Position numbers and translations under genes: made by a program. The notes beneath the pieces were generated by a model. That model searched no databases. It was not told the DNA's origin and saw only the letters and a program-made list of their open reading frames with translations. This document shows, piece after piece, positions 1 to 11,611 of a stretch of DNA of 64,000 bases (position 1 is the first letter of the stretch; every line of letters begins with the position of its first letter). Origin of the DNA: Corylus avellana (Eukaryota > Streptophyta > Magnoliopsida > Fagales > Betulaceae); assembly GCF_901000735.1 (NCBI RefSeq), contig NC_081547.1:18848838-18912837 (forward strand), written 5' to 3'.

Positions 1-700
1 GAGTTCAATGCTGAAAATATAGATACAGGAGTAGTTAAATCATCTTCTTGTGGAATAAAAGAAGAAAACAGTTATTTCCCTAGTCCTTCATATAAAAGAA
101 GAGATGGGCTATATAAACAACTAGTTGCTCAAAATGGAACTTATCTTGATCTTACAAATATTTATTTTAAAGATCATATAAAAGTAATTGATGATTGGGC
201 TCAATCTTTGTCCGTTATATTAAGTAACTACAAAAATATATGGACAAAAGAAAGTTTTCTTGACTATCTTGCGGCAACACTTCACGGGGACACCTTGCAG
301 TGGTTGCAATAATGGGAAAAATTAGAAGAAGGTAAGCAACAACAAACTGTTTTACTAACTAATTTCCTAAATTTAGAAGATGTTTTATGGTATTTTGTTA
401 ATATAATTAAAGAACAAATTTGTGGTTATACTAGAGAACCAACTCTTCAAGATGATGCTAATTTTATGCCATTTAAGCTAGAATTATGCAATATCCGTCA
501 ATTTGAAGAATATGTTAAAACTGTTAGAAAATACTATTTTTTGGTAAACCCACCAAAATAATGAGTATTGTTAGAGAAATTCTTCAACAAACTCTCAAGC
601 CCGTGGGATGAAATGTGTAGAGAAAGCTACCCATAATTTCTTAAGAAAATAAATAAAATAGAAAATTTAGGACAAAGAACAACTTTCTTTTGAGAAAAAT
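1..700 (+). pseudogene. Endogenous caulimovirid coat-protein-region fragment
   Basis: Frame 1 reads as a virus-like structural protein from the window edge to a stop at 310-312, resumes in the same frame, and meets a double stop at 559-564. The Lys/Glu/Asn/Tyr-rich composition and the short block FLDYLAATLHGDTLQWLQ (about 268-309) resemble the coat-protein part of the ORF1 polyprotein of endogenous plant pararetroviruses (Caulimoviridae, florendovirus-like). No CCHC knuckle, movement, protease or reverse transcriptase domain follows. It is a short, inactivated genomic fossil whose 5' part lies outside the window. The assignment rests on recognising the block; a distant retrotransposon gag is the alternative. 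Confidence 0.55.
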
Positions 701-1478
701 AATAGACTAATGTTTGCTAAATCCTCCCTAATGGTAGAGAAACTTTAAAAAGTCAAAATTAGAACAAATAGAAAGAATTGAGACACCAAACGAAATTTCG
801 TTGTGAAGGCAAATAAGGATATAAAGGAGGATCAAGACCCCCGGCAATGTCTTAAAAATTGCCGGCCCCCAATTTTGATAATCTAGGCTATTCGTTACAA
901 CAAATGGCCTAAAAAATGCCATGTGTAAAAAAATTTGAAATTTGAAATTGTTTTGTTAGAGTCTTTCAAAACAAAAACCACTCTCTGTCCCCTCTCTCTC
1001 TCCCTCTCCAGAAAGTCATGGTGCACATAATGGCATGGACACTGTCGGTGTGCGGAGGAAAGCGACTGGAGCGGTGGATCTTGGCCTAACTCTGGCCCCT
1101 GTGTTTCTCGGTCTCCAAACAAGAATTAGCTGGGTAAGTGTTTAATTTTTCCAACCTTGGGTGTTTCTTCTCTCCCTTGCTCATGCTCATTTTTTGTTGT
1201 AAATCTCACTCTCTGCACTCATTTTCTATTTTTCTTTAACTTATCTTGTTAAATTTTTAAGGTTTTGGGGTGTTCCTTTAACCGAATAGGTGAAGTTTGA
1301 AATTTTGGGTCATTTATCTATTTCACTGAATGGGGGAAGGGAAGAGTATTGCTAATGTTTGGATTGGTTTTCTTGGGTTGTTTCTGGAATGAAAAATGTT
1401 TTTTTATATGCTTTTGTAGAAGATCTTGAGACTTCCCATGGCGATACTCAATGTGTTTGTCCGAAACGGGTTCAGTGA
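701..1478. other. Unassigned spacer between viral fossil and retrotransposon
   Basis: No gene is recognised. There is a CT-rich run at 985-1012 followed by a GC-richer stretch (1018-1110) that resembles a plant 5' leader, but no convincing reading frame is attached. The short ORFs here have no recognisable domains. Confidence 0.3.
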
Positions 1479-2463
1479 TCAACCTTTCATCTCTATGGGG
1501 GTCCTCAAACACTGGGGCAGCCAAGGAAGTTGACAAAATATTCTCCACCCAATGAAGTCAACTTTAGTAACCTCTGAATGAAATATGTCTCTTGTGGGGT
1601 TGTCATCAGGCAATAGAGTACTTGAAGTGAGAGGCATAGGTTCTGGTGGGTTTCTTCGTGATGGAGCTTTAGTTCGAGTATTAGGAGGTGGATCTTTAAT
1701 AGTGTTTGCAATGTCATCCAAGAAGAAACATCAATTCCGATCAAGTGCATGTTGGAAGGCATTGAAGATGTTCAGTCTGATCTTCATATTCCCAAAGGAG
1801 ATCTCCATTACTCTGATCCGACAGTTGATGCATGCATTGGCTTTGGCTAGGAAAGGTCGCCCGAGGATGACAGGAATCTACTTCTCTAGATTTGGGACGG
1901 GTTCTGTGTCGTGAACTATGAAGTCAACGAGGAAGTAGAACTTGTCCACCTTGATGATGACATCTTCCACAATCCCTCGGGGTTTCTTGATAGATTGATC
2001 AGGCAATTGTAAGATAGTAGTTGTAGGTTTCAGTTCCCCTAAGCCAAATTGCTGATAAATCAAGTATGGAACCAAATTCACACCAGCTCTTAAGTTGAGG
2101 AAAGCTTTCTCAATCTCAGTGTTTTCAATGGTTCATGAAATTGTAGGAGCTCCAGGGTCCTTGAACTTTGGAGGAGTGTTATGCTGAATTAAGGAGCTCA
2201 CTTGCTCAATAAGAATGACTTTCTTGGGAATGTGTTCCCGATTCTTCCTCTTGTGAGTGCATAAGTCCTTGAGAGATTTTGCATAGGCCGAAATTGCCTT
2301 GATGGCATCAAGGAGTGGGATGTTGATTTTGACCTACTTGAAAACCTCCATGATGTCTTGTCTTTTCTCTCATTCTTTCCTGAAGTGGGAGGGTACCTTG
2401 AGACGCTCTGGGAATGGGACCCGCGGCTTACCCTACTTGCTTACCCTTGTCCTGATGTAGATT
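1479..2463 (-). pseudogene. Retropepsin-like protease region of a gypsy element, inactivated
   Basis: Read on the minus strand, this segment matches the protease region that follows gag in Tat/Athila-type Ty3/gypsy elements. A lysine-rich linker is followed by a retropepsin-like fold with the recognisable blocks FGLGELKPTTTILQLPDQS and PRGIVEDVIIKVD and then a conserved ILGRPFLAKANA motif. It is split by in-frame stops (around 2110 and 1880). The catalytic motif, normally D-[TSL]-G-A, reads L-N-L-R-A-G, so the aspartate and the glycine context are lost. No reverse transcriptase or integrase follows toward position 1, so the element is truncated here. The family is clear; the exact lineage is inferred. 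Confidence 0.7.
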
Positions 2464-4001
2464 CTACGGAGCCTTAGTTTGTTCATCTTTCTTTTCTTCT
2501 ACATGATTGTCGACTTTTTTCCCACTTCTCAGTGTTGTGATAGCTTGGACTTGCTTTAGATGAGAAGTACTTCCTTCTACCATGTAGAGTCCCTTAGGAT
2601 TTACGACCGGCTGACAGGGAAGCTTCCCTTCTTCCTTCATGTTGAGGGTATTAGCCATTTGTCCGACCTAAGCCTCTAGCCTAGCAATGGCCTAAGAATT
2701 GAGACTTCACAATCTGATTAGTATCCTCCACCTTGCTGAGAATATTCAACACCATATTTTGAAGGTCAATCTCTAACAGAGGAGGTGGTGCAGCCTAATA
2801 CTGCTTCTGTGGAGGCCAGTATGTGGAAGAAGGTTGATAGGGCTGATTTTTAAATTGAACTTGATTATGCAGTCCTAGAGCTGAGTTGCTCGAAACTTGA
2901 GCCTTCCATGAGAAGTTCAGATGATTCTTCCACCCCGAGTTATAAGTATTGGAAAAAGGATCATTACCCGGTTGTGAGAATGCTGCATTGACCTGCTCAT
3001 TAGAAACATTAGGAAAATTCCCAGCTGAGGGACAACCAATATCTTGATGCATAGGACTAAAACAAACTGAACATGGGTCATGTGTTGTGGTCCTATGAGA
3101 GGAAGCGGCTACCGCTACCATAAGCTGGTCTATCTTTCGAGATAGAATGGCCATCTCGGGATTGACACTATTACTAGGCTTTCCTATCTCAAAAAGACCT
3201 TTAGCATTTGGAGCCTTGGGTGTAGATTGCCTACGACTAGTTGAAACATGATGTCCAGAATTATCACTAAGGTTCTCAAAAAAGGTCCATGCTTCATCCT
3301 CACTCCTCATCATAAAGGTCCCCCCACACGACGCATCAACCATTTGTTTATGAGGCTCGATCAAGCCATCGTAGAAGCTTTGCACTAGCTGCCATTTCGG
3401 GACAATGTGGTGTGGGCATGATCTAAGAAGGTCCTTCAATCTCTCCTTGGTCTCATGGAATTGCTCACACTCATATTGGGAGATACTAGTGATAGCTCTC
3501 CTAATCTCATTGGTCTTTCCTATGGGAAAATACTTCTTAAGAAATTCTTGTTGCAATTGAGCCTAAGAAGTAATGGAATTGGGTGCCAAGGAATGAAACC
3601 AATGTTTGGCTCTTTCCTTAAGGGAGAAAGGAAAGAGATGCATCCTTAGGGCATCCTTAGTGAATCCAGTCAATTTAATGGTAGAACATATTGCTAGGAA
3701 TTAATTGAGGAAGTCATAAGGGTTTTTAGTGCTAAGCCTTATAAAAAGGTGGTAAACTTTGAATGGTGCTAGGCTTAATTTCATAGAGATCTGCCATAAT
3801 ATCCGACAGCCTGCGACATGAGGGGGAAGTGAATGTGGCCGGGAGATAGTGATCTCTCAAAGCTATAGGGTCACCCATGGTCCCAATGGTACGCTCTTCT
3901 ACCAAATTAGAGTTCCTTTTGGACCTAAGTTGTCTAAGAGTGTGTTCAATATCGGGGTCATGAGTAATTAAAGGCAAAGATAATGAATGGTGACCCAACA
4001 T
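2464..4001 (-). pseudogene. Gypsy (Tat/Athila-like) gag, degenerate
   Basis: The frame starts at a Met near 4001 and continues, with stops and a frame change near 3700 and 2790, to about 2464. The part from 3556 to 2795 is open for 253 residues. It carries the capsid-like retrotransposon gag domain (EFLKKYFPIGKTNEIRRAI, then the ERLKDLLRSCPHH block) and a zinc knuckle with CX2CX4HX4C spacing near 3030-3085. The C-terminal part is Asn/Gln/Pro-rich, as is usual in this lineage. The protease remnant follows at lower coordinates and the leader, primer site and LTR precede it, so order and strand fit a 5' half of a retrotransposon. Interruptions make it non-functional. Confidence 0.78.
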
Positions 4002-4387
4002 AAACTAAAAGAAAAATAAAAATAGAAACTAAAAGCTCACAAACTGCCCGTAGGTGTGCTGGAATTCAGAAGTTGCAGCTGCTGGAAACAGACACTGCGC
4101 CATAGGTGCGCTCGAGCGCACTGTCGACAGAGGAGAGGCACATTGCCGATGCGCTCACACGCAGTGTGCTGAAAAATCTGGCAGGATGCGTAGGTGCGCT
4201 CGATCACACTAGAGGGTGAGCTTGAGTGCACTGCCAATGCTGGGCTCGAGGATGGCTGGGCTTGAGAGCAGGTGTGCTGGGGCTCTTGCGCAGCTGCGGA
4301 CCTGAAATAGAAAAAGAAAAAAAAATCCAAAAAAAAAAAATGAAAAAGAAGGAAAAGAAACAGAAAATAAAAATGTAACCATTAAGG

Positions 4388-4407
4388 AGTCCCCAGCAAT
4401 GGCACCA
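4388..4407 (-). promoter_or_regulatory. Primer-binding site complementary to tRNA-Asp 3' end
   Basis: The minus strand reads TGGTGCCATTGCTGGGG, which is the Tat/Athila consensus TGGCGCCGTTGCCGGGG with CpG positions decayed to TpG/CpA. It lies eight bases inside the LTR end and upstream of the gag remnant, where minus-strand DNA priming would occur. The decay pattern fits old, methylated DNA. Confidence 0.8.
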
Positions 4408-4415
4408 AAAATTGA

Positions 4416-5789
4416 TGTCGGCTTTTAAAGCAAAAATACACCAATAATAAATTACTACTCGCAATAGGACGAATCCTTGTAGGATATGGCTATAGAGAGG
4501 GTGTCAAACCTCAAGGATTGGAAGGGTGTTGTTATCAAGTTTATAAAGATTAAAAGTAACTTAAGAAAAGCATTTGTGATTTGTTTTGTAACTAAGTACA
4601 TGAAATAAATGCAAAAGAGACTTTGAAATATAAGAGACAGAGTGCAGGGTATTGACTTTACCTTTATCCGCACAACAATGGTTAATCATATTTAATTATA
4701 GAAATTCATTTTATGCATCCTATAAATAAACAAGAAAATACCTCCATCTTCGGTTGGCACAGATCGTCCAACTAACCACTAAGATGCGGTACTACCCATC
4801 TTCCCTAAGTATGGATTATCTAATTCTTTAATAGGATACATACAATCAAGGGAATAGTATAACCCATTTTTGGTTGACACAGATAGTCCACCTAACTACT
4901 AAGATGCGGTACAACCCGTCTTTCCTAAGTATGACCTATCTAACCCTTTTAATCATATGTCAATTAAACCTGTTGTATAACTATCATCCCCATAATCACA
5001 AAAAATAAAAATGATTTGAGTTCAATAAAAGTAAAAGACTTTCTAAGACAAGATAAGAATTTCACTAATATTGGCTTTGAAATTAAGAACAATTGCATTT
5101 AAACATTAAGAATAACATCAAATTGTAGAAATTCTCATAGTTATACAACCAACATTCATAAACTGAAAATCTATAAATTAAGATACAATCAAACCATTGT
5201 GCTTGGATAGGGTTAGATCAATACCCCACAAAGGGTTTTAGCCGCTCATGACTCCTCTAATCCTCCAAAAAATATTTGCTAAATTTTTGCTCTAGGCAGT
5301 GGTATCTTTCTTCAATGTTTAGAGGCCTATATATAGGAATTAGGAGAACCCTAGAAGCCCTAGAAACCCTAGGAAAATTGTAGGTCAATCTCCTAGTCCA
5401 AGTGGGAGACTGAAAACCAAATCCAAGGTGGAAAAGCACTACTACCGTGTGTTGTACGCCCGAGTGCACTCAATCCCAAAGGACTTGCACGCACTCGAGC
5501 CTAGGTGCTGATGCACTTGAGTGTAGGTGCGCTCGAGCCTAGCTGATGGTGCGCTCGAGAGCTGGTGCAATCGAGCCCTTGGTTTTGTGAGCTAGATCCC
5601 AAGGCCGCCAGAATGCATTCACATGCTCTTTTAAGCCCAATTTTCATTGGAATTCTTGCATCTATCAAATAAAACCCTGAAACACAAAAAAAACAAAACA
5701 AAACAAAACAAAATCAAACAAACAACAATGCTAAGAAATTAACAAATGCAAGTTAAGGGGCTTGAATGTGCAACATTCAGCGCTTATCA
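4416..5789 (-). mobile_element. 5' LTR of truncated Tat/Athila-like retrotransposon
   Basis: In minus orientation the LTR starts TGATAAGCGCTGAATG (at 5789) and ends just before the primer site (4416). It is homologous to the LTRs at 37387 and 42638, which share the terminal blocks and the internal ACTCGCAATAG segment. A TATATATAGG box on the minus strand lies near 5327-5336, with CpG-rich palindromic motifs (GCGCTCGAG) 120-240 bases upstream of it in U3 and again in the leader at 4040-4280. No 3' partner LTR is visible, so no target duplication can be tested. It interrupts the transposon gene that resumes at 5790. Confidence 0.75.
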
Positions 5790-7369
5790 CCCCATTTGAA
5801 CGCATGGACCCACAAATTGTCCTGGATCCAGGGGAAGGATGACAGCTGCTTCAAAGCCCTTGAGGTTGTAGCCTTCCAGAACCGGTATTTCGCTCGCAGT
5901 CTCCCGTATTCCCTCTCAGAATCTTCAATCGCCAGCTCAGCGGTGGCCAACAATCCCCTAGCCCACTTCTCTCACTCCTTCGATTTAATCAATTGTGCCC
6001 GCAAACCCTCTAAAGTTTTTCTGGAGTCCCCCAAGGCTTTTTGAGAGTCTTCAAGGGCCTTTTGCATGCCCTCATAGGCTTTCCGAGTGTCTTCAAGGGT
6101 TTTCTAAACATCCTTCAACTTACGAGAATTCTTGGTAGCTTGTGCAGCTAACAGCCGATTGTTCTCCTCACTTGCCGCCAGAAGAGACTTTGCATTCACA
6201 ACATCTCGACGACTCAAAAGAAGCTTCCAATTAATATTCACCAGTGCTTATTTTAAGGTGTCCACGTTAGAAGCGACACCCTGTAACCGAGATATTTCAG
6301 TGCTCAGACTTTTAACCTTTTCTTAGGGCCCTACGGTTTCTGACGGTTCAACTAACCCATCATAGAATTTGTTATACCAACTGGCCAATTCAACCGAAAA
6401 CTGGGAAACAAGAAAAATTTCAGAGAAGGAAAGAGGATGGGTCATAGAAAAACAAGGGGAAGGAATAACTCACCGAATAATGGTGGTGGACTATTTTGTC
6501 AATTAACCCTTCTGTAGTGGTTCTCCCCTCTCCTTGGGTATAACCGGCGGCAATGAGCTTAGAAATAGCCTGCAATGGATTGTCTTGCAAGCCATTTCCC
6601 AAAGACTGTATCAGCAAAGACCTTCTCCCAGATGGGCCCCCAGTGGGGGAGCATGCATAGACACCTTCGGAAACATGGGCATGAGTTCTGGAAGAAGCAG
6701 AAGAAGACGAAAAAGTATGAAGAAGGGAAGTCAGGCTGTTAGCTGGAGGAACTGGAACACTGGAAGATTGCCCCCAACTCAAAGTTCCTTGGAAGCTGAA
6801 AATGAGTAGAGATTGGGATATCCGCAGACTGCGCTGTCATGGCTTCCCAGGTAGTATCTTTAGGCTTGGAGTCATCCGGGATAGCCACAAGGGTACTTAA
6901 TGGCGCTACCTCAAGAGTTTCTTCAATGTTTGGCAATCCACCCCCACGGGGTAGCCCTTCAAATCCTAGAAACTTTTCCAAAGTAGCTGGCCTTTCCGAT
7001 TCCTCATAGGAGGGTTAGGGAAAGGACGAAAACATGGCATTTAGGCTACTCAAATCGAGGACTGCCTCATCCTCGGCAAACATGGCCTTTTTTAAAGGCT
7101 CCTTTATAGAACCTTTGCCCTCGTCAGCTTTACGTTTGGTACCCGAAGCTTTGGGTACGTCAACCGATGCAGTAGAAACCGGTGAAAAATCGATAGAATT
7201 CCTGGGAGACATCGGCTTAGCATCTCCCGGGGGATCAAGAATGTCGGCTAATAGGAGAACATTGTCCCCAACCGCATCTACAGAAAGACGCTCGGCGATG
7301 GGAAATGTCTCCACCGGTGGGGCAGAAATTGAGGAAAATAGAAAGGCACTCGAAGATGGGAAATGTCTC

Positions 7370-8330
7370 CACTGGTGGGCAGGAATTGCAAAAATTTCGG
7401 GCACAATAGTCCCGGATGCAGAAATCTCGAGCGCAGAAGTCCCGGATACATAGGTCAAGGGCACAAGAGTCCTGGATGCAGAAATCTTGAGCACAGGACT
7501 AGGGCTGTTAAGTGAGCGAAGTGTCTCATGAGCAAGCTCGGGCTCAGCTCGTGCTCGACTCGAATATTAAATGAAGCGTTTCGTGAACACGAATCCTGGC
7601 TCGAATATTAAATGAAGCTAACTCGACTCGACTCGGCTAAGCTCGTGAGCAGCTCGTATAAGGCTCAAATTGGTAGTTATTCACATAATTCCTCATATTA
7701 ATATTAAAAATTGATGATTTTTTTTTTTTCTAATAGCATCATTTTATTATAAAATGATGCATATCCTTTCTCTTCGAAATCAAGTGCCTTGTTGTATTGA
7801 CTCGAGCTTCATACTTCGCTAGCCAGACTAAGCAAATGCTCATATGCAAGCTGACTTCTTGAGCCGTTTAAGAGTACTGGAAGTTTAAATTTATAATAAA
7901 AAAAAATTAAATTAAATATAAGAGTCAGCTCGTGAACTGGCTCGGCTCGGCTCGATTTATTATGAGCTCGAGCTCAAGCTCGATTTTTTTGGCTCATCCT
8001 TAAGTTCGGCTCGAGCTCGAGTAAAATTTAAACAAGCCGAGCCCAAACAAGGAAAGCTCGTTCAAGCTCAGCTCATTTACACCCTTACACAGGAGTCTCG
8101 AAAATAGAAGTCTCGGGCACAGGAGTCCTAAATGACAAAATCTCTAGAGCAGGAGTCCCGGATACAGAAATATCGAGCGTAGGAATCCCAGATACAAAAG
8201 TCTAGGGTATAGGAGTCCTGAATGCAGAAACCTCGGACGCACTTGCCCCGGATGCAGGAGCTTCGGATGTAGGATCCCCGGATGCAGAAGCATCGGATGG
8301 AAGAGCTTCAGTTGCAAAAGTCTCCACCAT
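7370..8330 (-). repeat. Coding minisatellite, ~30-bp units (interrupted)
   Basis: Imperfect tandem units of about 30 bases encode, on the minus strand, a repeated block like EISASGTLVP. Units lie on both sides of the 588-bp insertion at 7500-8087, so the array predates that insertion. Units diverge by a few bases each. Confidence 0.7.
7500..8087. mobile_element. hAT-like non-autonomous element, 588 bp
   Basis: The ends read TAGGGCTGTTAAGTGAGC and, reversed, TAAGGGTGTAAATGAGC. The flanks are CACAGGAC and CACAGGAG, a 7/8 match to an 8-bp target duplication typical of hAT elements. The interior is rich in GCTCGAGCTCG-like motifs with an AT-rich core and has no transposase. Because the insertion lies in a tandem array that itself contains CACAGGAG, the duplication could be partly fortuitous. 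Confidence 0.6.
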
Positions 8331-9337
8331 AGTCGAAGACTTTCTTAACTCTGGTCATCTTCGAAGCAACCTTCTTTGTGGCCAGAACTGGGGAGACTTT
8401 CTTCTTAGCCCTGGTCTTCTTCGAAGCAACCCCTTACCGTGAAATTTACCAAACCAATCCTGTAATGGAGTGGATAGTAGAGAGTCAAGAATTCCAAAAC
8501 CGTCATCCTACGACCTTTAAAGAAGGTGGGCCAAAGCAAGTAGGAGGCAAAGAAAAACCTCCATGCGTTGGGCAAAATTTGATAGGGGGACAAACCCAAA
8601 GAGCTAAGCAGCACCCTCACCACCATTGGGAAGGGAAATCGGAGCCCGCGAGAAATGGCGCCGGTGTTAGGACCGGCGAAATGAAGACGAACCGTCGAAG
8701 GGAAATCATAGTTATGCCGAAGCACCCTTTCATCGTTCAATGTCAACCGTGACCTAAGACTCATGGCAAAGTCCAAGGTATATTGAGGACCATCATCAAA
8801 AGAAGCATCTTCACAATGGGCAGGTTCAGCTCCGAAAAGTAAGGATTGGTGAACACGCTTGTCGGAGCCGTGAACGGTGTCGTCGGCACTGTTGACAAAG
8901 GTGAACGATCGGGAACCATAAGCCATTCTTGACAAGAAAGTAAGAAGACCCAAGAAAGCAAGAAAGTGAGAAAAGAAGGGGAACAGAGAAAGCGTTAAAG
9001 AATCCCCAAATCAGAGGTTTAGGGTTTTTACAAGGAAGGCACGTGGATGCACGCAATTGCCTTAAATGAACGTGATGATGAATCACCCCCAAATCTGCCT
9101 GTTGAATAGTCCTCCAAAGAAACGCTTTGGGAACTACAAAATTCAAGACGCGTGTACGAAAAATCAAAAAGTGCGACTGGTTACTCAATGAGAAGACAAC
9201 ACGCAATAACCAAGGATGGTGTTTTGATGAGTATAAGACAAAAGCATTAATGCATCATCAAAGAGGATAGCCTGCAACCAGGAAAAGAGGAGTCATGCCG
9301 TTGTGACGGGATGGTGTCAGAAAATCTCGAGATTTGC

Positions 9338-10162
9338 AATACTATATCAGTAAAATCGAAGATATACTGTCACACTGGACCCGCAACATACTACAATGAG
9401 TCATACCAAGACAAGACAAAGGTCCGAAGCCTTCAAACGAAATTCCTCTTACCCGAGTACCACGAGTAATGGAATTGAGGGGGTAACTATTAGGAATAAA
9501 TGTATCACATTTGGGCTTGGTAACTTGAAGGCCTATGGTCCATCCATAAGGCCACGCTCCAAGTCCCATTCAGTAGGCATCAAAGTTAATAAAGATCCGG
9601 CCTAGAAGAATCAACAATGAGTACTGCTGTGGCCCGATTGACCATGGACTAACTCTCGAGAACAGACTTCCTAGGAGTATCAAACCCTTCGTTTCCCGGG
9701 GATCACTTGTCGTTACAAACAGACATCGTTGGTTATCCAAACTCTCAGCTTTCAGTAAATGACTTCCACTAGGTAAGAGACTTGTCACCATTATCCAATA
9801 TCATAAGGATAATGTTAAAGTTCATATGGGATTGCTATTCCCTATTCAAATCAAACTACACAGATAATACCAAGAGTGAGAGGATCAAATTACAAGACTC
9901 GAATAGGATCATCGCGAAGCAGAGATAATATCAAAGAAGGAGTTCTAATCTGGTAAACCTTGTTAACCTATTTATAGGCTAGACCCCAGGTATCATTCGA
10001 CACGCTTAATTATTCTAAAGCTTACACGATATTCTTAGAGATCTTACTTGAGTAACAGAGGGAGATCACGCTCAACACCGGGCATTTTCTCTTCGTGTTT
10101 ACTTTCTCTATTTCAGGGGTTCACCCCAGAGTTCGTGTTCACACCGTACCAGAAATTATTCT
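9338..10162 (-). mobile_element. Candidate LTR upstream of the PF04195-like gene
   Basis: In minus orientation a segment from TGTTAGAATAATTT (10162) to a TGCA end near 9338 lies upstream of the gene starting at 8926. A minus-strand TATAAATA box is at 9970-9977. A degraded 'GGCGCCGTCTGTGGGAA'-like primer region may be present at 9290-9325. The ends are uncertain by tens of bases because no second LTR copy is in the window. Confidence 0.4.
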
Positions 10163-11009
10163 AACAGCACTATCAGCAAGAGGTGTTGGTGTAAGATTGA
10201 ATCCATCGATTACCTAAAAAAAGCATAGCACTTAACTTGTCAACATAATATGAGACGTATTATTCTTTCAAGTATGAACAAATGTATAGTTGTACTTGAC
10301 TAATATACAAATAAAAAAAAAATGTAGAAACACATTTTAAGGTACAAATAATTTTTTTTCTCACTCCAAAACCTTTTCTTTTTTTTCTTTTTGAACCAGC
10401 TCTTACTCTTAGGTTTAGTTTAAATTGTGCTCTTTCAAAAAAAAAAAAAAAAAAAAAAAACAAAGTAGTATATTGAGTAGAACAAAAAAAGTAAAATACT
10501 AAAAACCTTATTCAAAGTCTGCATGGCAATTTTTTATTTTTTATTTTTAAAGCAATAGAGCAGCTACATGAGATTATTCCTTAGAAGTCTTCACCATTTT
10601 TGTTATAAAATTGTTATCAGCTTTAGAGACGTTAAAATTTAGGACTCATCTGTACTGACTGCTTTAAAAAAATTTAGAAGCCTCTAAACCAAACAGAGAG
10701 ACAACAAATAACAAATAGCAGCGTAACAACCCCAAACCCCTATACAGGAAACCCATTAAAAGACCAAAACAAACTGCGAAAATGGACAAAGAACTCAAAA
10801 GAGGAATACCAGTTCGGTAGTGTGATCATTGTTCGATAGTTTTTCTTAGGTTTTTCATTTGAAGTTCACTTGTAGCCACACCAGTTGTCATTTGAAACAG
10901 CTACAAAAGCTTGTTGCCAAAGCTATTCTAAGCCATTAGATATATCCGGTGGCTTAGATTTGTAAAAGTGCTAGCTGGCAATTTTTAAGGCATTGCCCGG
11001 GATCTTGAT
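10163..11009. other. Unassigned spacer with poly(A) run
   Basis: AT-rich DNA with a poly(A) run at 10437-10460. No gene, repeat end or RNA gene is recognised. Confidence 0.4.
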
Positions 11010-11611
11010 CCATATAAAGGAACCTCATTCATGAAAAAATATCTTCAAGTAATGAATTGAACCACGCAAGAACCCACCATGAGTAGGGTCACGAAAGTGT
11101 TCAACATATCAATTAAATAGCGTGTAAATCCCAACAAATAGGAAAAAAAAAAAAAAAAAAGCGAAATGTAAGACAAACGAGGTTGGGGGCTTGATTGCTT
11201 TCTTATGCCCCTTCAAACTTGCACCTACTGTAGGAATCATTGCCTTCAGCTTGGTGGCTAAATTGACCCGGTCACCAACTTGGTTTGTGCCACAACGTCA
11301 ATAAACTCTGGGCTGGAGTCAAGGTCGCAATTTTGAATAATTGACAAAATCTCATCAATACTGTCGGATGGACCTCCTGCGAGATAAAGACCGCGAAGGT
11401 ACTTGACAAAAGTTTTGCCCGCCAAAAAGGTTATGAGCAGAGCACAAAGAAACATGAAGAGTTCACGGCTATATATGATCACGTTTTGGGACTTACACGC
11501 TACTTAATTGATATGTTGATCACTTTCGTGACTCTGCTCATGGTGAGTTCTTGCGTGGTGCAGTTCATTACTTAAAGATATTTTTTCATGAATGAGGTTC
11601 CTTTATATCCT
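11010..11611. repeat. Long imperfect inverted repeat (hairpin) with ~120-bp arms
   Basis: The left arm (about 11011-11133) and right arm (about 11486-11610) are reverse complements with roughly ten differences; both carry CCTCATTCATGAAAAAATAT or its complement. The ~350-bp spacer holds a minus-strand reading frame (11258-11482, 74 residues, hydrophobic N-terminal half, not recognised). A transcript through it would form a stem of about 120 bp, able in principle to feed small-RNA production. No TSD or TIR signature was found at the outer ends, so it may be a fold-back of a gene fragment rather than a MITE. Confidence 0.7.

Larger units (their letters stand above)
5790..8926 (-). pseudogene. 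'Putative gypsy type transposon' (PF04195-like) gene, degenerate
   Basis: The likely start Met is at 8926. Residues encoded from 8926 to 8405 give the plant-specific 'putative gypsy type transposon' N-terminal domain (blocks GLRFPFPMVVRVLLSSLGLS and PNAWRFFFASYLLWP). The middle section (8330-7015) is a coding minisatellite of about ten residues per unit. The C-terminal part (6330-5790) is a heptad-like coiled coil with stops at several points, cut off by the LTR ending at 5789. A hAT-like element (7500-8087) sits inside the minisatellite. In intact relatives this protein precedes or replaces gag in LTR elements. Here stops, the insertion and truncation make it a pseudogene. Domain recognition is by motif memory only. 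Confidence 0.65.
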
